Source: Adineta steineri
Taxonomy: Eukaryota > Rotifera > Eurotatoria > Adinetida > Adinetidae
Length of the DNA stretch: 64,000 bases
NCBI GenBank assembly: GCA_905250115.1
Contig: CAJNOI010000065.1
Span: 166,055 to 230,054, forward strand
Direction: 5' to 3'
Both the position numbers and the translations under genes were made by a program. Below are positions 23,260 to 34,811 of this stretch, in pieces (position 1 is the stretch's first letter; the number at the start of each line of letters is the position of its first letter). The notes beneath the pieces are model-generated. The model saw nothing but the letters and a program-made list of their open reading frames with translations. It made no database searches and had not been told where the DNA came from.

Positions 23260-24740
23260 TTATTTTGTATAAACTAGTGTTGATATCTAAAAAATGAGAA
23301 ATTCATAATAGTTCATTTGTCTTATGTAGTTGTTAAAAGATAAAAATAAAATTGCTTGTTAACGTAGTTTATTTTTTAAAGTCATGAGTAGAAAGAATCT
23401 ATCAATAATTTTTTAAAAAAAGTACGCATGATATTTGATATTGTCATAAGGTAAACAGCGACTGAAGAGTTTTTGATATACGAATCAATATAATATTCTA
23501 ATGAATATAAACAAACATATTTCTAATTCACATTGTTCGGCTGTCAAATAACATAACAAAGAAGTTATTTTTAACAACGTGAGTTTTACATTTTGCTGAG
23601 TTGTTTAATACTTGATCTATTCTGACTAAATAATGGAATAATTCAGTTTTAACTTATTCAAAAAACAATATTCATGATTTTTCTGCCTTGATTGAATGAT
23701 TTTGACATTGATTGTTCAGAAAATTAAATAAGTAGTGACCATTTGAAAATATGAAAATTATAAATAATATTATTTTGAATTTTTATACATTCTTTAAGAA
23801 TTACTTTCTTTTCTTTCCATTAGATATATTTCTTTAATAAAATCATTAAAGATTTGTTATACTTCCTCTGTATCTAACTTCATTCTTTTCCATAATATTA
23901 AATAACTGTCTATGACTTATGCATGTGTAGCATTATCTATTAAATTACATCAGAGAACATTTCAATATTATCAACAAGCACGTGTAGTTTGCTAAAAGGA
24001 TAAATACATTAACAAACAACTAGTTGTTATGAAATCTTTCAATATCTATCCAAAGAACATGATCAGATGAAATAATTAGCGCAACCAAAAAGAAAGAAAA
24101 CTGAGAATTCTACATTTATTTAACGCATAGAAAAAGAAAAGCGATACATTTGAATAATAAATGAATCGCGATTTCTGCTGTTCAAATGGAATGTAGACAA
24201 TGATCATTTTTAAAAAAGTCTGGTATTTGATCTTCAAAACGTTACATAACTTTGTAAATATTTTTTTTCCATGATAATTCAAGATCTTTTTGAAATGAAA
24301 ACGATGTTTTTTTATTTTATTGTAATAAAAACAGGCAGTAAAAAAATTTTCGATTATTTTTAGTACGATAGCATAAGCCAAAAGGTATATAAACGTACAA
24401 ATTAATAAACTTATTAAAAACAAAATAAAAAATATTTTTTTCTATTTTCTATTGCATACTTTCTTTTATTTTGATATATTTTTACATTTCGCTTAAAATG
24501 TTTTGTTAAAGTATATATAAAAATGTTCTAATATGATTCATGATTGAAATAAAACTGAGAAATAAATTCACTTTTTTCAATTGAAGATAATATTTAATTT
24601 GGATATCGTGAAGGTGAGGGGTCTGGGTGTGAGGGTTTAGGTCTAACATAAAAGTAACCACAATCTCAGTCACACCCACACCCAACCTCAAGTCATACAT
24701 ATCATATATAAACAAAATCTCATGAAAAAGAAATATTTAT
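23260..24740. other. Intergenic AT-rich DNA upstream of the kelch gene
   Basis: No supportable gene. A palindromic G/T-rich and C/A-rich pair occurs at about 24612-24692 (GGTGAGGGGTCTGGGTGTGAGGG against CACACCCACACCCAACCTC). A similar pair occurs at about 31369-31416, suggesting a small repeated hairpin of unknown type. Confidence 0.35.
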
Positions 24741-24750
24741 TTATTTATTT

Positions 24751-25285
24751 AAGCGTAATGCGACTAATGTTGTGCATTTCTGAAAAATAATCAATAAATT
24801 TTTCAAAGTTTAAATTTATATCACGTTCTACTGCAAGTATACGAAGGTCACTTAAACGATCATCAGTCATAGTACTGCGAACTGTGGTCTCGATCTTTTT
24901 TATTTTCGAAAATGTACGTTCACAAGTTGCTGATGAAATCAATATGGTTGCAGTACCTTTTATTAAATCAACAAGAATATTAAAAGCTTCTCTAAATTCG
25001 TATAAATCAATAATATTAGTTAATAATTTGTACTATAATATCGGCTTTAATATATTTAATTCATTAGACAAAATATACAGATCGAATTTTTAACGATTAG
25101 CAAAAAATCTCAATGTATCAAAATTTAGAAGTGTATCACTGGTTGGGTATAATGATAATATACTGGATAATATCTTTAAAGTGCTCAAGACAAATCGATT
25201 TTTTAATTTGATCAATATATTATCAATTAATTGATAATAAATTCGACGTTTCCGATAAAATAAATTGTGATTATGTTTCTGTAGA
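24751..25285 (-). pseudogene. hAT transposase remnant (C-terminal dimerisation region)
   Basis: One minus-strand frame reads through RKRRIYYQLIDNILIKLKNR, YPTSDTLL, REAFNILVDLIKGTATILIS and SATCERTFSKIKKIETTVRS, ending shortly after TMTDDRLSDLRILAVERDI. This matches the C-terminal (dimerisation) region of hAT-family transposases of the ZMYM/TTF-finger type. Two in-frame stops (TAA near 25093 and TAG near 25037) break it, and the N-terminal zinc finger and catalytic portion are missing or unrecognisable, so it cannot encode transposase. hAT-like MITEs elsewhere in the window have the 8-bp duplications this superfamily makes, but their ends cannot be matched to this fragment. Confidence 0.8.
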
Positions 25286-25780
25286 TTTGAATGAGGACCT
25301 CGATCCGTGATCGTCTAGTTTTTTTTTGATATAGATGATGAAAAGAAAGATTCGATAGTTCTTGTCTTGAAAATATTAGAATTCATTTATTCTTATTTGT
25401 ATACTGATGAGATATAGTACTTTTTCATTAAACTTTCTATATGTCTATGAGCGACATCAGATAACGTAAGACACTGATGAGTGCTCTTAAAATACAATAA
25501 TATTAGTGAGGAAAAGATGGCGTTCGACTATCTTAAGTCTATGTTATATTAACACGATCGATAATTCAATATTTAAGATTATTCTGAATGATTTTAGTTC
25601 ATTAAAAAATTCTAAAGTCAAATTGTGGATAAACGACTGAGCGCCTCTGTCTCCCCTAGCTTCGCTACTAGTTGATATCATTCTTTTTCGTTTTTTCTTT
25701 CTACAAGTAATTATACCACGTGTGAAATCCATGAAACAAAACAAATAACCATACTTATTTACTGATAAGATAGAGAACAA

Positions 25781-25798
25781 TATATATATATATATATA
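25781..25798. repeat. (AT)n microsatellite
   Basis: Uninterrupted AT dinucleotide run directly upstream of the F-box/LRR gene, about 50 bp before its ATG. A TATAAAT follows at 25806-25812 and could serve as a core promoter element. The rest of 25286-25780 is spacer without a supportable gene. Confidence 0.7.
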
Positions 25799-25844
25799 AT
25801 CAACATATAAATCTACACAGCACGCATCTTATCAACAATTTATA

Positions 25845-28800
25845 ATGGCAAATCAAACTGTCGTTAACTTCCTTACCGTACCGGTAGAACTTGTCTACCG
25901 AATTCTGGATCATCAATCAGTTTTAACAATTATGTGTTCAATGATAAACGTGTGTCAGCGATTCAATAGAATCATCGATACTTATCATAGATATCAGGTG
26001 AACTTTTTTCTATCCAGATGATCTAACTTTTATCTATTGGTTTCAAAAAAATATACGTGAACAGACTATCTGTCACTTACGTTAGTAACTTATTTTCAGT
26101 CGAGATTTTCACAGAACATCATCGCATACTATGCACCATATAAAACTATAAATATTTATATTCGCATCCATAAGCTCACTAACGGGATCAGAACAACATT
26201 TATTTTACTGTTCTCGTCCTATGTAACACCGATCCATTATTTCGTTTCTCCGCCTAAGCTATTTCTTTACCTTCCTTTTTTCATTTAGACACTCACCAGT
26301 CTACATCTTCGAGAGAGACAAATTGGACACGTTCAAGCACAATCCATGGCTGATGCATTACAATACAACACGGTGATTGTTATTCTCTCTCTATCCAAAC
26401 CATGTCTCTAACTATACTTTTTCATTTAGACACTCGTCAAGCTCAATCTCTCTCTCAATGATATCGGGCATGTTGGTGCACAATTTTTATGTGATGCATT
26501 AAAACACAACACAGTAACTCACATTCTCTCTTTATCTAAACTGTATCTTTACCTGCGTTATTTCTTCTAGACACTCACCACGCTCGATATCTCTGCCAAT
26601 GATATCGGACATCTTGGCTCACAATTTTTGAGTGACGCATTATACCATAACACAGTAACTTTCATTCTTCCATTATATAATCTACATTTATACCTGCGCT
26701 ATCTCTTCTAGACACTCACCACACTAGAAATCGGATGTAATGGAATCGGAGATGTTGGTCTGCAACCTTTGGGTGATGCACTACGACACAACACAGTAAC
26801 TCTCCAGTCCTCTTCATCCAAATCATGCCTTTACTTCCAATTGTTCATCTAGACACTTACGACGCTCGATCTCTATGAGAATGAAATCAGGCATGTTGGT
26901 GCACAGCTTTTGGGTGATGCATTAAAACATAACACAGTAACTTACATATTCTCTTTATCTATACCATGTCTTTCCCTTCACTTTTTCATATAGACACTCA
27001 CGGCATTGGATCTCTCTAACAACGAAATCGGAGATGTTGGGGCACAATATTTTGGTGATGCATTAAAATATAATACAGTAACTCTCATTCGATCTTCATT
27101 TGTATTATGTCTTTAAATTTACTTTTTAATTCAGACACTCACCACACTAACCCTGTGGGAAAATGAAATCAGAGATGTTGGAGCCCAATCCTTGGCTGAT
27201 GCACTACAACACAACACAGTAACTCTCATTATCTCTTTGTCTGTAAAATATCTTTATGCACACTTTTTCATCTAGACACTAATTACATTAAACCTCCAAC
27301 ATAATCAAACCGGACATATTGGAGCACAATCTTTCAGTGATGCATTACAACACAACACAGTACCTCTCACATCCTCTTTATCTGCAACATGTCTTTTTGT
27401 ACACGTTTTCATCTAGACGCTAACTACATTAAACCTCCGACATAATCAAATCGGAAATGTTGGAGCAAAATCTTTGGCTGATGCATTACGACACAATACA
27501 GTAACTATCGTTCACTCTTTATGCCAACCATATCTTTACCTTCAAATGTTCGTCTAGGCACTTACTACGCTCAATCTCTCTGGTAATGGCATCGGAAATA
27601 TTGGTGCACAACTTTTGGCTGATGCACTACAACACAACACAGTAACTCACATTCTCTCTTTATCTAAACTACATCCTTACTTACGCTATTTCTTCTAGGC
27701 ACTCACCACGCTTGATCTTGCTGGGAATAAAATCGGAGATGTTGGAGCACAAAATTTTGGTGACGCATTGCAACATAACACAGTAACTCCCGTCCTCTCT
27801 CTATCTATGCCGTGTCTGTACCTTCACTTTTTAATCTAGACACTCATCACACTAATCCTATGGCAAAATGAAATCAGTGATATTGGAGCACAATCCTTAG
27901 CTGATGCACTACAACACAACACAGTAACTCTTATTCCCTCTTTATCTGTAAAATATCTTTATGCACACTTTTTCATCTAGACACTAATCACAATAAATCT
28001 CCAATGTAATAAAATCGAAGATGTTGGTGCACAGTCTTTGGGGGAAGCATTAAAACACAACACAGTACTTCTCGCATCCTCTTTGTCTGTAACATATTCT
28101 ATGTACAATTTTTCATCTAGACACTAATTACATTAAACCTCGCATATAATCAAATCGGTAATGTTGGAGCAAAATCTTTGGCTGATGCATTACAACACAA
28201 TACAGTAACTATCATTCCGACTTTATTCAAACCATGTCTTTATCTTCGCTTTTTCATCAAGACGCTAATCACATTAAACCTCCAACATAATCAAATCGGG
28301 CACGCTGGAGCAAAATCTTTGGCCGATGCATTACGACACAATACAGTAACTATCATTCTCTCATAATCTATAGCATGTTGTTCCATCTGTGTTTTCATCT
28401 AGACATTCACAACGCTCGATCTTTCTAAGAATAAAATCGGACGTGTTGGAGCACAATCTTTGGCTGATGCATTACGACACAATACAGTAATTCAGATTCT
28501 CTATTAATTTATGCCATGTCTTTACTTTCACTTTTTAATGTAGACATTCACCACGCTCGATCTCTCTGGTAATAAAATCCGACGTGTTGGTGTACAATCT
28601 TTGGCTGATGTATTACGACACAATACAGTAACTCTCATTCCCTCTTTATCTGTAAAATGTCTTTATCTCCGCGTTTTCATCTAGACACTCACGGCACTAC
28701 AATTGTCGGACAATAAAATTCGACATGTTGGCGCACAATCTTTGGCTGATGTATTACAACATAATACGGTAACTCTCATGCCCTCTTTATCAATAATATG

Positions 28801-29787
28801 TCTTTGATTCCACTTTTTTATCTAGACTCTCACGACATTGGATCTCTCGCGCAATGAAATTGGAGATGTTGGTGCGCAATCTTTGGGTGATGCATTACAA
28901 CACAACACAGTAACTCTCATTCCCTCTTGATCTGTAGCATGTGTTCATGTCCAGTTTTTCACCTAGACACTAATCACATTAAATCTCCAAGATAATGGAA
29001 TCGGAGATGTTGGTGCACAATCTTTGGCTGGTGCATTGCCATACAACACAGTAATTGCCATTGTCTTTTTATCTATAACATATCCTTACCTCCACCTTTT
29101 GATCTAGTCACTTATCACACTGAATCTCTCTGGCAATGAAATCGGAGATGCTGGTGCACAATCTTTGGTTGATGCATTACCACACAACACAGTAATTTTC
29201 ATTCTCTTTTTACCTGCACTACTAAAAAAAGGAAAACTCCTGAATCCTGCAAAAAGGTTCTTGCAGATTTCAGCAAGGTTCAAAATGCGTTCATAAGTCT
29301 GAAAAACGATTAAAAATATCTATGAAACCTTGACATAAGCCGGGCGCATAGACAAAACCATATAACGCAAAACTTCTTTTTAAATTCTGTAGAACATAAA
29401 AGGTTTTGTAGTGAAGCGTAAAACCTTTAGAGTTTCGTATTAAACCTGATTGTTCCGTAGTACGGTTTTCATAGAAAACCATTAAGAGTTAATAGGAAAC
29501 TCTAAAGGTTTCATATTTCCTAACAAACCTTTTTATGTTGTACAAAAGTAAAAAGGAATTTTGTGGTACATGGTTTAGCCTTTGTGCACGCGCCCTGATT
29601 ATTTTAAGGTTTCGTAGATTTTCTTAATGACTTTTTACACTTTAAACGTATTTGGAACCTTTTGGAGAGTTCAGGAGTGTTCCTTTGTTTAGAGTGCATA
29701 GCAGATCTTTAGAGTCACTTTTTCATTTAGACACTCACCGAACTAAATCTCTCGGATAATGAGATCGAGAATGATGCGATTAATTAG
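25845..29787 (+). CDS. F-box protein with tandem LRR exons (ribonuclease-inhibitor type)
   Basis: Predicted F-box/LRR protein, possibly a substrate receptor of an SCF ubiquitin ligase. Exon 25845-25997 has an F-box-like start (TVPVELVYRILDHQSVLTIM). Exon 26100-26222 is less certain. Then 21 exons of exactly 84 nt follow, each one 28-residue leucine-rich repeat in phase 0 with consensus LxLxxNxIGDVGAxxLADAL, starting at 26289, 26430, 26571, 26712, 26853, 26994, 27135, 27276, 27417, 27558, 27699, 27840, 27981, 28121, 28262, 28403, 28544, 28685, 28826, 28967 and 29108. A short last exon, 29731-29787, carries the stop. Introns are about 57 nt and alike (GTAACT...CATCTAG), so the repeated unit is exon plus intron, about 141 bp. 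The intron before the last exon carries a 480-bp insertion. The repeats resemble NLRC3/RNH1 LRRs. No stop occurs in the exons I translated. Confidence 0.8.
29215..29698. mobile_element. Inverted-repeat element in the last LRR-gene intron
   Basis: Inverted ends: left TGCACTACTAAAAAAAGG AAAACTCCTGAA and right, reverse-complemented, TGCACTCTAAACAAAGG AACACTCCTGAA. The outer TGCA may be a 4-bp target duplication. The interior has further palindromic pieces (AAACTCTAAAGGTTT near 29489 against AAACCTTTAGAGTTT near 29421). No coding sequence. Its presence explains why this intron is about 540 bp instead of about 57 bp. Confidence 0.65.
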
Positions 29788-29939
29788 TTGACCAGAATCA
29801 TAGAGAAGGTAAACCATAAATGGTAATACTGAAGGTGTTTGAATGACAAATGGATTTTATTTATGAACATGCGGATATTTTTCTTGTGCTGTTGTTTTCA
29901 CGCTGTCAATAAAATTACTTGTTTTGAAACTTAAGACAT

Positions 29940-30360
29940 ATTATGGTGATAGTATTTCTTCAGGTTTTCTACTTTGTACTGCTGGAAATGATGATGCACC
30001 AGGCTGATAAAGGAGCTTTAAGAAACTATTTTGTAGCTGTACAGCACGTGCAGACCTATACTGAGTTTCTTTATAACAGCAGCAAGTTCTAAAGATCTCT
30101 CCAGTGACGATGATGGATATAAAGTTTTGTATGATAGTAGCAAAACTCTGAAGGACCCTCCCAAACAATACTGAACCGTAAGAAATTCTGCCTGATTATA
30201 GCGAAATACTGCGATGTTTGTTTCAGTATTAATGAAGCGAGGAGTCCTGCCCGATGATATTGAACAAGAAATGTTTTCTCCATTACCGCTGAGCTCTAAA
30301 ATGTGCAGTATAAATTTGTGCTGAACTCAGAAAGATTCTGCGTTCAACGTTGTGGAATCA
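29940..30360. repeat. Degenerate short-period repeat region
   Basis: A locally GC-richer stretch with recurring words such as AAATTCTGCCTGATTATAGC, GAGTCCTGCCCGATGATAT and AAAGTTTTGTATGATAGTAGC, suggesting old tandem units of about 50-60 bp. Alignment by eye is weak, and the open frames across it look like by-products. The rest of 29788-31597 shows no gene. Confidence 0.3.
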
Positions 30361-31597
30361 AGTATAATTGTTTTAGTTTTGCATCATTCCTCAATACGTT
30401 ATAATTGAATAGCTAAATCATAAAGAATTTATATAGAAATGAAAAACGTTCAGTACGGAACTATCTTGTAACTTAGAAAGCTCTTTTATTAAAGTGATTG
30501 TATATAAGATCAATAGTACTTTTGCATTTAGCTATGGTTTTGTTTCACTTAATTGAATGGTATGATTTTAACATGAGGTATGAATGCATTTCTTTGCATA
30601 AAAAGAAGATATATTTGTTATTCGTTGAGTTTAACTATATAAATCTTCAGCTTCGAAGCGTCATTAAGTTTCTTTCGATAACTTCAGTTGTTTGTCGGTA
30701 GCTAATGGTTAAATAATACTCATAAGTATTTAATATTATATTCATCAGTCATTATTTGTACTGAAACGGTGTCTCCTGTGATAATAAACAAAGACACTCA
30801 ACGTTACTGTTATATGAACCTTCAACACCTTCAAATTTTGTTTCCTCTAAGAAAAAAATCTATGAGAAGTTCAGAGTCAAACATAAAAAGATAATGCTAT
30901 TTAGAATATTTCACGATCATCAAACATGGCTCCACTTCTTTTCTGACTCTTAGATTATCGAGAATATCACAGTTATTTTCAAATCTTTTTTGATCAAAAA
31001 TAAAAATTGAACTGATATTCATTATAAATATACACAAATGTGCGCTACTGTAAATATTGTTTCTGTTTTCTACTGAAAAGATATCAGATCGAGTATTTCA
31101 TCCAAAATGTCTTTTTTTAAATGATCTAAACTGATACTATACAAATCTATAAAGTTTCGCATAATCAAGCCAAAAGGTGTTGGCTCATTCAGAGATGTCA
31201 TCAACATTAGTCTCCGACGAATGTGAATTCAGGTGAGATGCATGAACATAAACGACACTAGAAGGATATAAGCGATCTCTTAGTTGATAAAGAAAATATC
31301 CTGTCAAAATGATATTCAGGAGTTTCAAGATTAGAATGCATATGTATTTATTTCTGCGAATAATGGGTGTGGGTGTGGATTAGGATGGTAGTCTAAAACA
31401 CACCCATCCACACGAACTGTATCCAACTCTTTATTGTCTCATACAAAAACATATTTATCTTGAATTTCCTATATAAATATCTGTCGGCAATAAAAAGAGC
31501 AATTATTTCGGCAATATAAAAAAAGAAAGCTTTGTTTTTGTCTTTTTATTTGATAAAGAATGAGTTACTGAATACGTTAGTATTTCAAAATAAGAAA

Positions 31598-33061
31598 ATG
31601 ACGATAAATTCTAGTATAACTCGATTTGAAAATCTTTCAAATGAAATTTTTTATAGAATATTTGATTATCTACATATTTTTCGATCTTATCAAAGATTCT
31701 TTCGTTTAAATAAAAGATTACAAAATCTTTTCCTTTCATCAAATAGTTCAATTGAAGTTAATTCTTTAAAGATATCAGAATTATCATTTGATAAAACTTA
31801 TCAGAAATTTTTGCAATCAACAATTCATTAAATAAATTCACTTTATATTTCCAACACATTTATGATGACTTCAATATTTTCATCTTTTAATAATCCAATT
31901 TTATTTAAAAAATATCAATGATTGGTGATAATTATACCTACGGTCAAAACTTAAGTATTGCTAAAACAAATTTTAGTTTAATCGAACATTTGATTATTGA
32001 CTCATATGTAAATCTTAAAGATCTTTTGCCTCTTTTATCATATGTTCCAAATCTTTGTCGTTTATCAATCAAATGTTTAATATCTTCATTAGTTTGAAGA
32101 ATTTATTTGGATTCTTTTTAAAAATCTTTAAGTTTTACATCTTTCAACAAATATGAATGATAAATATATTAAAGGCCGAAAATGGGAACATTTAATTAAG
32201 CATTATATGCCTCATTTACGAATTTTTAACTTTCAACACCACCATAAAATACCATTTAAATATCCTGAAACATGTCAATAGTTAATCAGACAATATAAGT
32301 CTATACAAAGATTCAACTCGTGGACTTTTCTCTTCTATAAAATCATATAGGTAAATATATTATTCGCTAATAAACCGTAAGTTTTGTTTCTTATTTTAGA
32401 GCGGAAAAGATCTTCATTCAAGTTGTATTAATAATCAATGTAAATCTTCACGTTTAATCGAAAATAATTTTAATTCAGTTCGTCATAGTTATATTGGAAA
32501 TCGGTATAAGTCCTTATTATCGACAATAGTCAGTGCTGAGTCAATTTCTATTCCAAATGTAATTCAACTTACCTTTGGCGAAGATACTCCATTATATGAT
32601 GATTTTATTCAAAATCTATTAAATCGTTTTATACATTTAATAAACGGACTATGTCATGTGATATTATAATTAAAATGTTACAATTGACACCGAATTGTTA
32701 CAAATTAAAACTTAAGATTTTATCTTCCATAGAATCTAATGAAAACTTTCAATATTTATCAAAGAAAAACAAGGTTCAAGATGTATTAATAAAATTATGT
32801 ACATTTGAAGATATTCAATTCTTAATAAAACTTTGTTGTCGATTAGAATATCTTCATATAAATGTATCTGACAAGGGTTCTCAATCAATTATTAGTCATG
32901 TTTTAGATAAAAAGGAAAAGAATCCTTATTTACATTTATTAAATATTCAAAGTTCAAGTGATCTATGGGATGAGGAAATTATTAATTCCACAACAACTGT
33001 TCGACAATCAAATGAAGTTTCTTATGATATGATGGACATGATATTCATAAAATATCTTTAA
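31598..33061 (+). pseudogene. Decayed F-box family gene
   Basis: Starts with an ATG and a clear F-box-like segment (ENLSNEIFYRIFDYLHIF, then YQRFFRLNKRLQNLFLSSNS), running open to a stop near 31830. Downstream sequence keeps family-like coding pieces in changing frames: EHLIIDSYVNLKDLLPLLSY near 32000 and a longer open piece at 32651-33061 (CCRLEYLHINVSDKGSQSII, ending DMMDMIFIKYL). Several in-frame stops and shifts separate them, and no set of introns removes them all by eye. I therefore call a pseudogene of an F-box family whose members have a C-terminal leucine-rich helical domain. A complex exon structure is a less likely alternative. Confidence 0.65.
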
Positions 33062-33868
33062 ATCATAAAATTTGAAAAAAGATTTCTTTTATAGATTGAA
33101 ACCGGAAAGAAAATTCAATAATATGATACAATTGTTGCCATATTTTGCCCACCGTGCAATGCATTACTTTTTATTATTTTCTCGAAAATCTTCTACAAAA
33201 TCAGAAAATTTGTTCAATAAATCTTTTGTTGTAGTTTCATTTTTATTAAAGCAACTCTATAATTTGTAACTGTGCTTCGATGTTCATTATTTTATTTTTT
33301 GAATTAATTGAGGATGAGAGTGTGAGATTCATGTGTAAATATGCTACCAAAGCAGACAAAATTTGGGAAAAACGCATATAAACTACCAGAAGAGTTATTT
33401 TTTAAGGATTTTCACGCGTGTTGAAAAATATGGGGGTATAGACACTATTAATTTTGATTCTCTTATTGTAATAACGGTTAAACCTTTTATAGCAGTCATA
33501 TTTAGAGAAATAAACATTCAAATATCTCATTTTTGTATCTTGTTAGCGCTCATCTTTTGAAGAGTATGATGTTCAAACTAGATAGCGTGAACACATTCAT
33601 TGTGTTTTATCATATATTAAATAACTCCGCGTTCACCTTTAGAATATCAATTCGTAGGAACTTTTGAAGATGAGTGATAGTACATGTCGCAGATATTTCG
33701 ATGTGAGAAATGTAATGATAATTGCGAACCATCATTCTAAATCTTTACTTCGCTCTCACTCTCAAGATGATTTGCATATCTCTTGTGGGAAAATAATTAA
33801 ATCACAATTTATTTGAAATAGTTAGTACTTAATTAACTATAGACAGTGTAAGAGCAAAATACATTTTT

Positions 33869-34351
33869 TTACCACCATAAGCACAATTCATCCTGTCGAT
33901 GTTCGATATCATAATTATCAAGTAATTTTTCATTATCGATCATTGTCTTCAGTTGTTTGATCATTGCATCATCAGCATAAAATACCAATGAAAAAAGATG
34001 ACTGTTATTAATTCTGTTTGATAACAAATTTCGTACAAATGATATGAGAGTATCCTCTTCGTTCAGAAGTCGAAGACATTCCATTCGAGGAAAAAGCTTA
34101 TTGATTAGTTGAACAGTGGTAAGTGCAAGTTCACCATGTATTTCTACATTTCGCACATTATTATTGCATACCAAGTCGACTGTATTAGTTTGTTGATCTG
34201 ACGATACTTCTATTCTAGATGATGACCATGTGACAAGAATCAATTTTTGAACATTAGGCATACGATTAAGAAGTTTAACAAAACTGTTCAACAATATATT
34301 ATTAAATGAAATCTCCAAATAAGTAATATTTGTCAAAATAAAAATATGACT
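33869..34351 (-). pseudogene. C-terminal part of another F-box/LRR-like gene, cut by assembly gap
   Basis: Minus-strand open frame, N-terminally cut by the run of N. It reads TNITYLEISFNNILLN, LLNRMPNVQKLILVTW, TVQLINKLFPRMECLRLL and a tail LDNYDIEHRQDELCLWW then stop, the layout of the C-terminal half of the F-box family seen just upstream, in opposite orientation. No stop or frameshift is visible in the retained part, so it may belong to an intact gene whose 5' half is lost in the gap. Beyond the gap I see no continuation, which favours a fragment. The region 33062-33868 between the two F-box pieces holds nothing else I recognise. Confidence 0.5.
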
Positions 34352-34451
34352 NNNNNNNNNNNNNNNNNNNNNNNNNNNNNNNNNNNNNNNNNNNNNNNNN
34401 NNNNNNNNNNNNNNNNNNNNNNNNNNNNNNNNNNNNNNNNNNNNNNNNNNN
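34352..34451. other. Assembly gap (100 N)
   Basis: Exactly 100 undetermined bases, the usual placeholder for a scaffold gap of unknown true size. Continuity of the flanking sequence is not guaranteed. Sequence at 34452-34811 to its right belongs to the 3' flank of STT3B and shows no F-box homology. Confidence 0.98.
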
Positions 34452-34811
34452 CTACAATCGGATACTACAATATAAAACAGATGAACATGTATTTTTATTC
34501 TGTTTTTGTTAGTTGAAAGAAAAAAAACAAAAAGCATAAAGAAAGCAACAAAACAACAACAACTGAATTGTTCACAATCGATGATCTTAATACGAATGAA
34601 CTGCGACCAACGAGAAAAAAATGAATAACTACTGCAGGCATAAAAAACGAAAGAATGAATGAATGAATGATCCTACAAATAGACAGGAATGCCTGGAATG
34701 ACAAAATGTCACCGGCGCATTATCAATACAAGACAACAAATAACAACAAAAAAAAAAGAATGAACGGAATAAACTAAGATAATCATAGTCTTTGTTGATA
34801 TGTTATATAAT

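Noticed and set aside
25544..25780. Small minus-strand gene upstream of the F-box/LRR gene
   Set aside because: No domain, low-complexity Lys/Arg run, and position in a probable promoter; no splice context.
26289..29191. CRISPR-like or satellite array (regular 141-bp period)
   Set aside because: The period is made of 84-nt coding LRR exons and conserved introns with proper splice sites.
29941..30283. Minus-strand Cys-containing frames
   Set aside because: They overlap degenerate repeats and each other in different frames; no homology recognised.
34495..34704. Frame downstream of STT3B
   Set aside because: Low-complexity Val/Phe/Leu string next to the assembly gap, no support.
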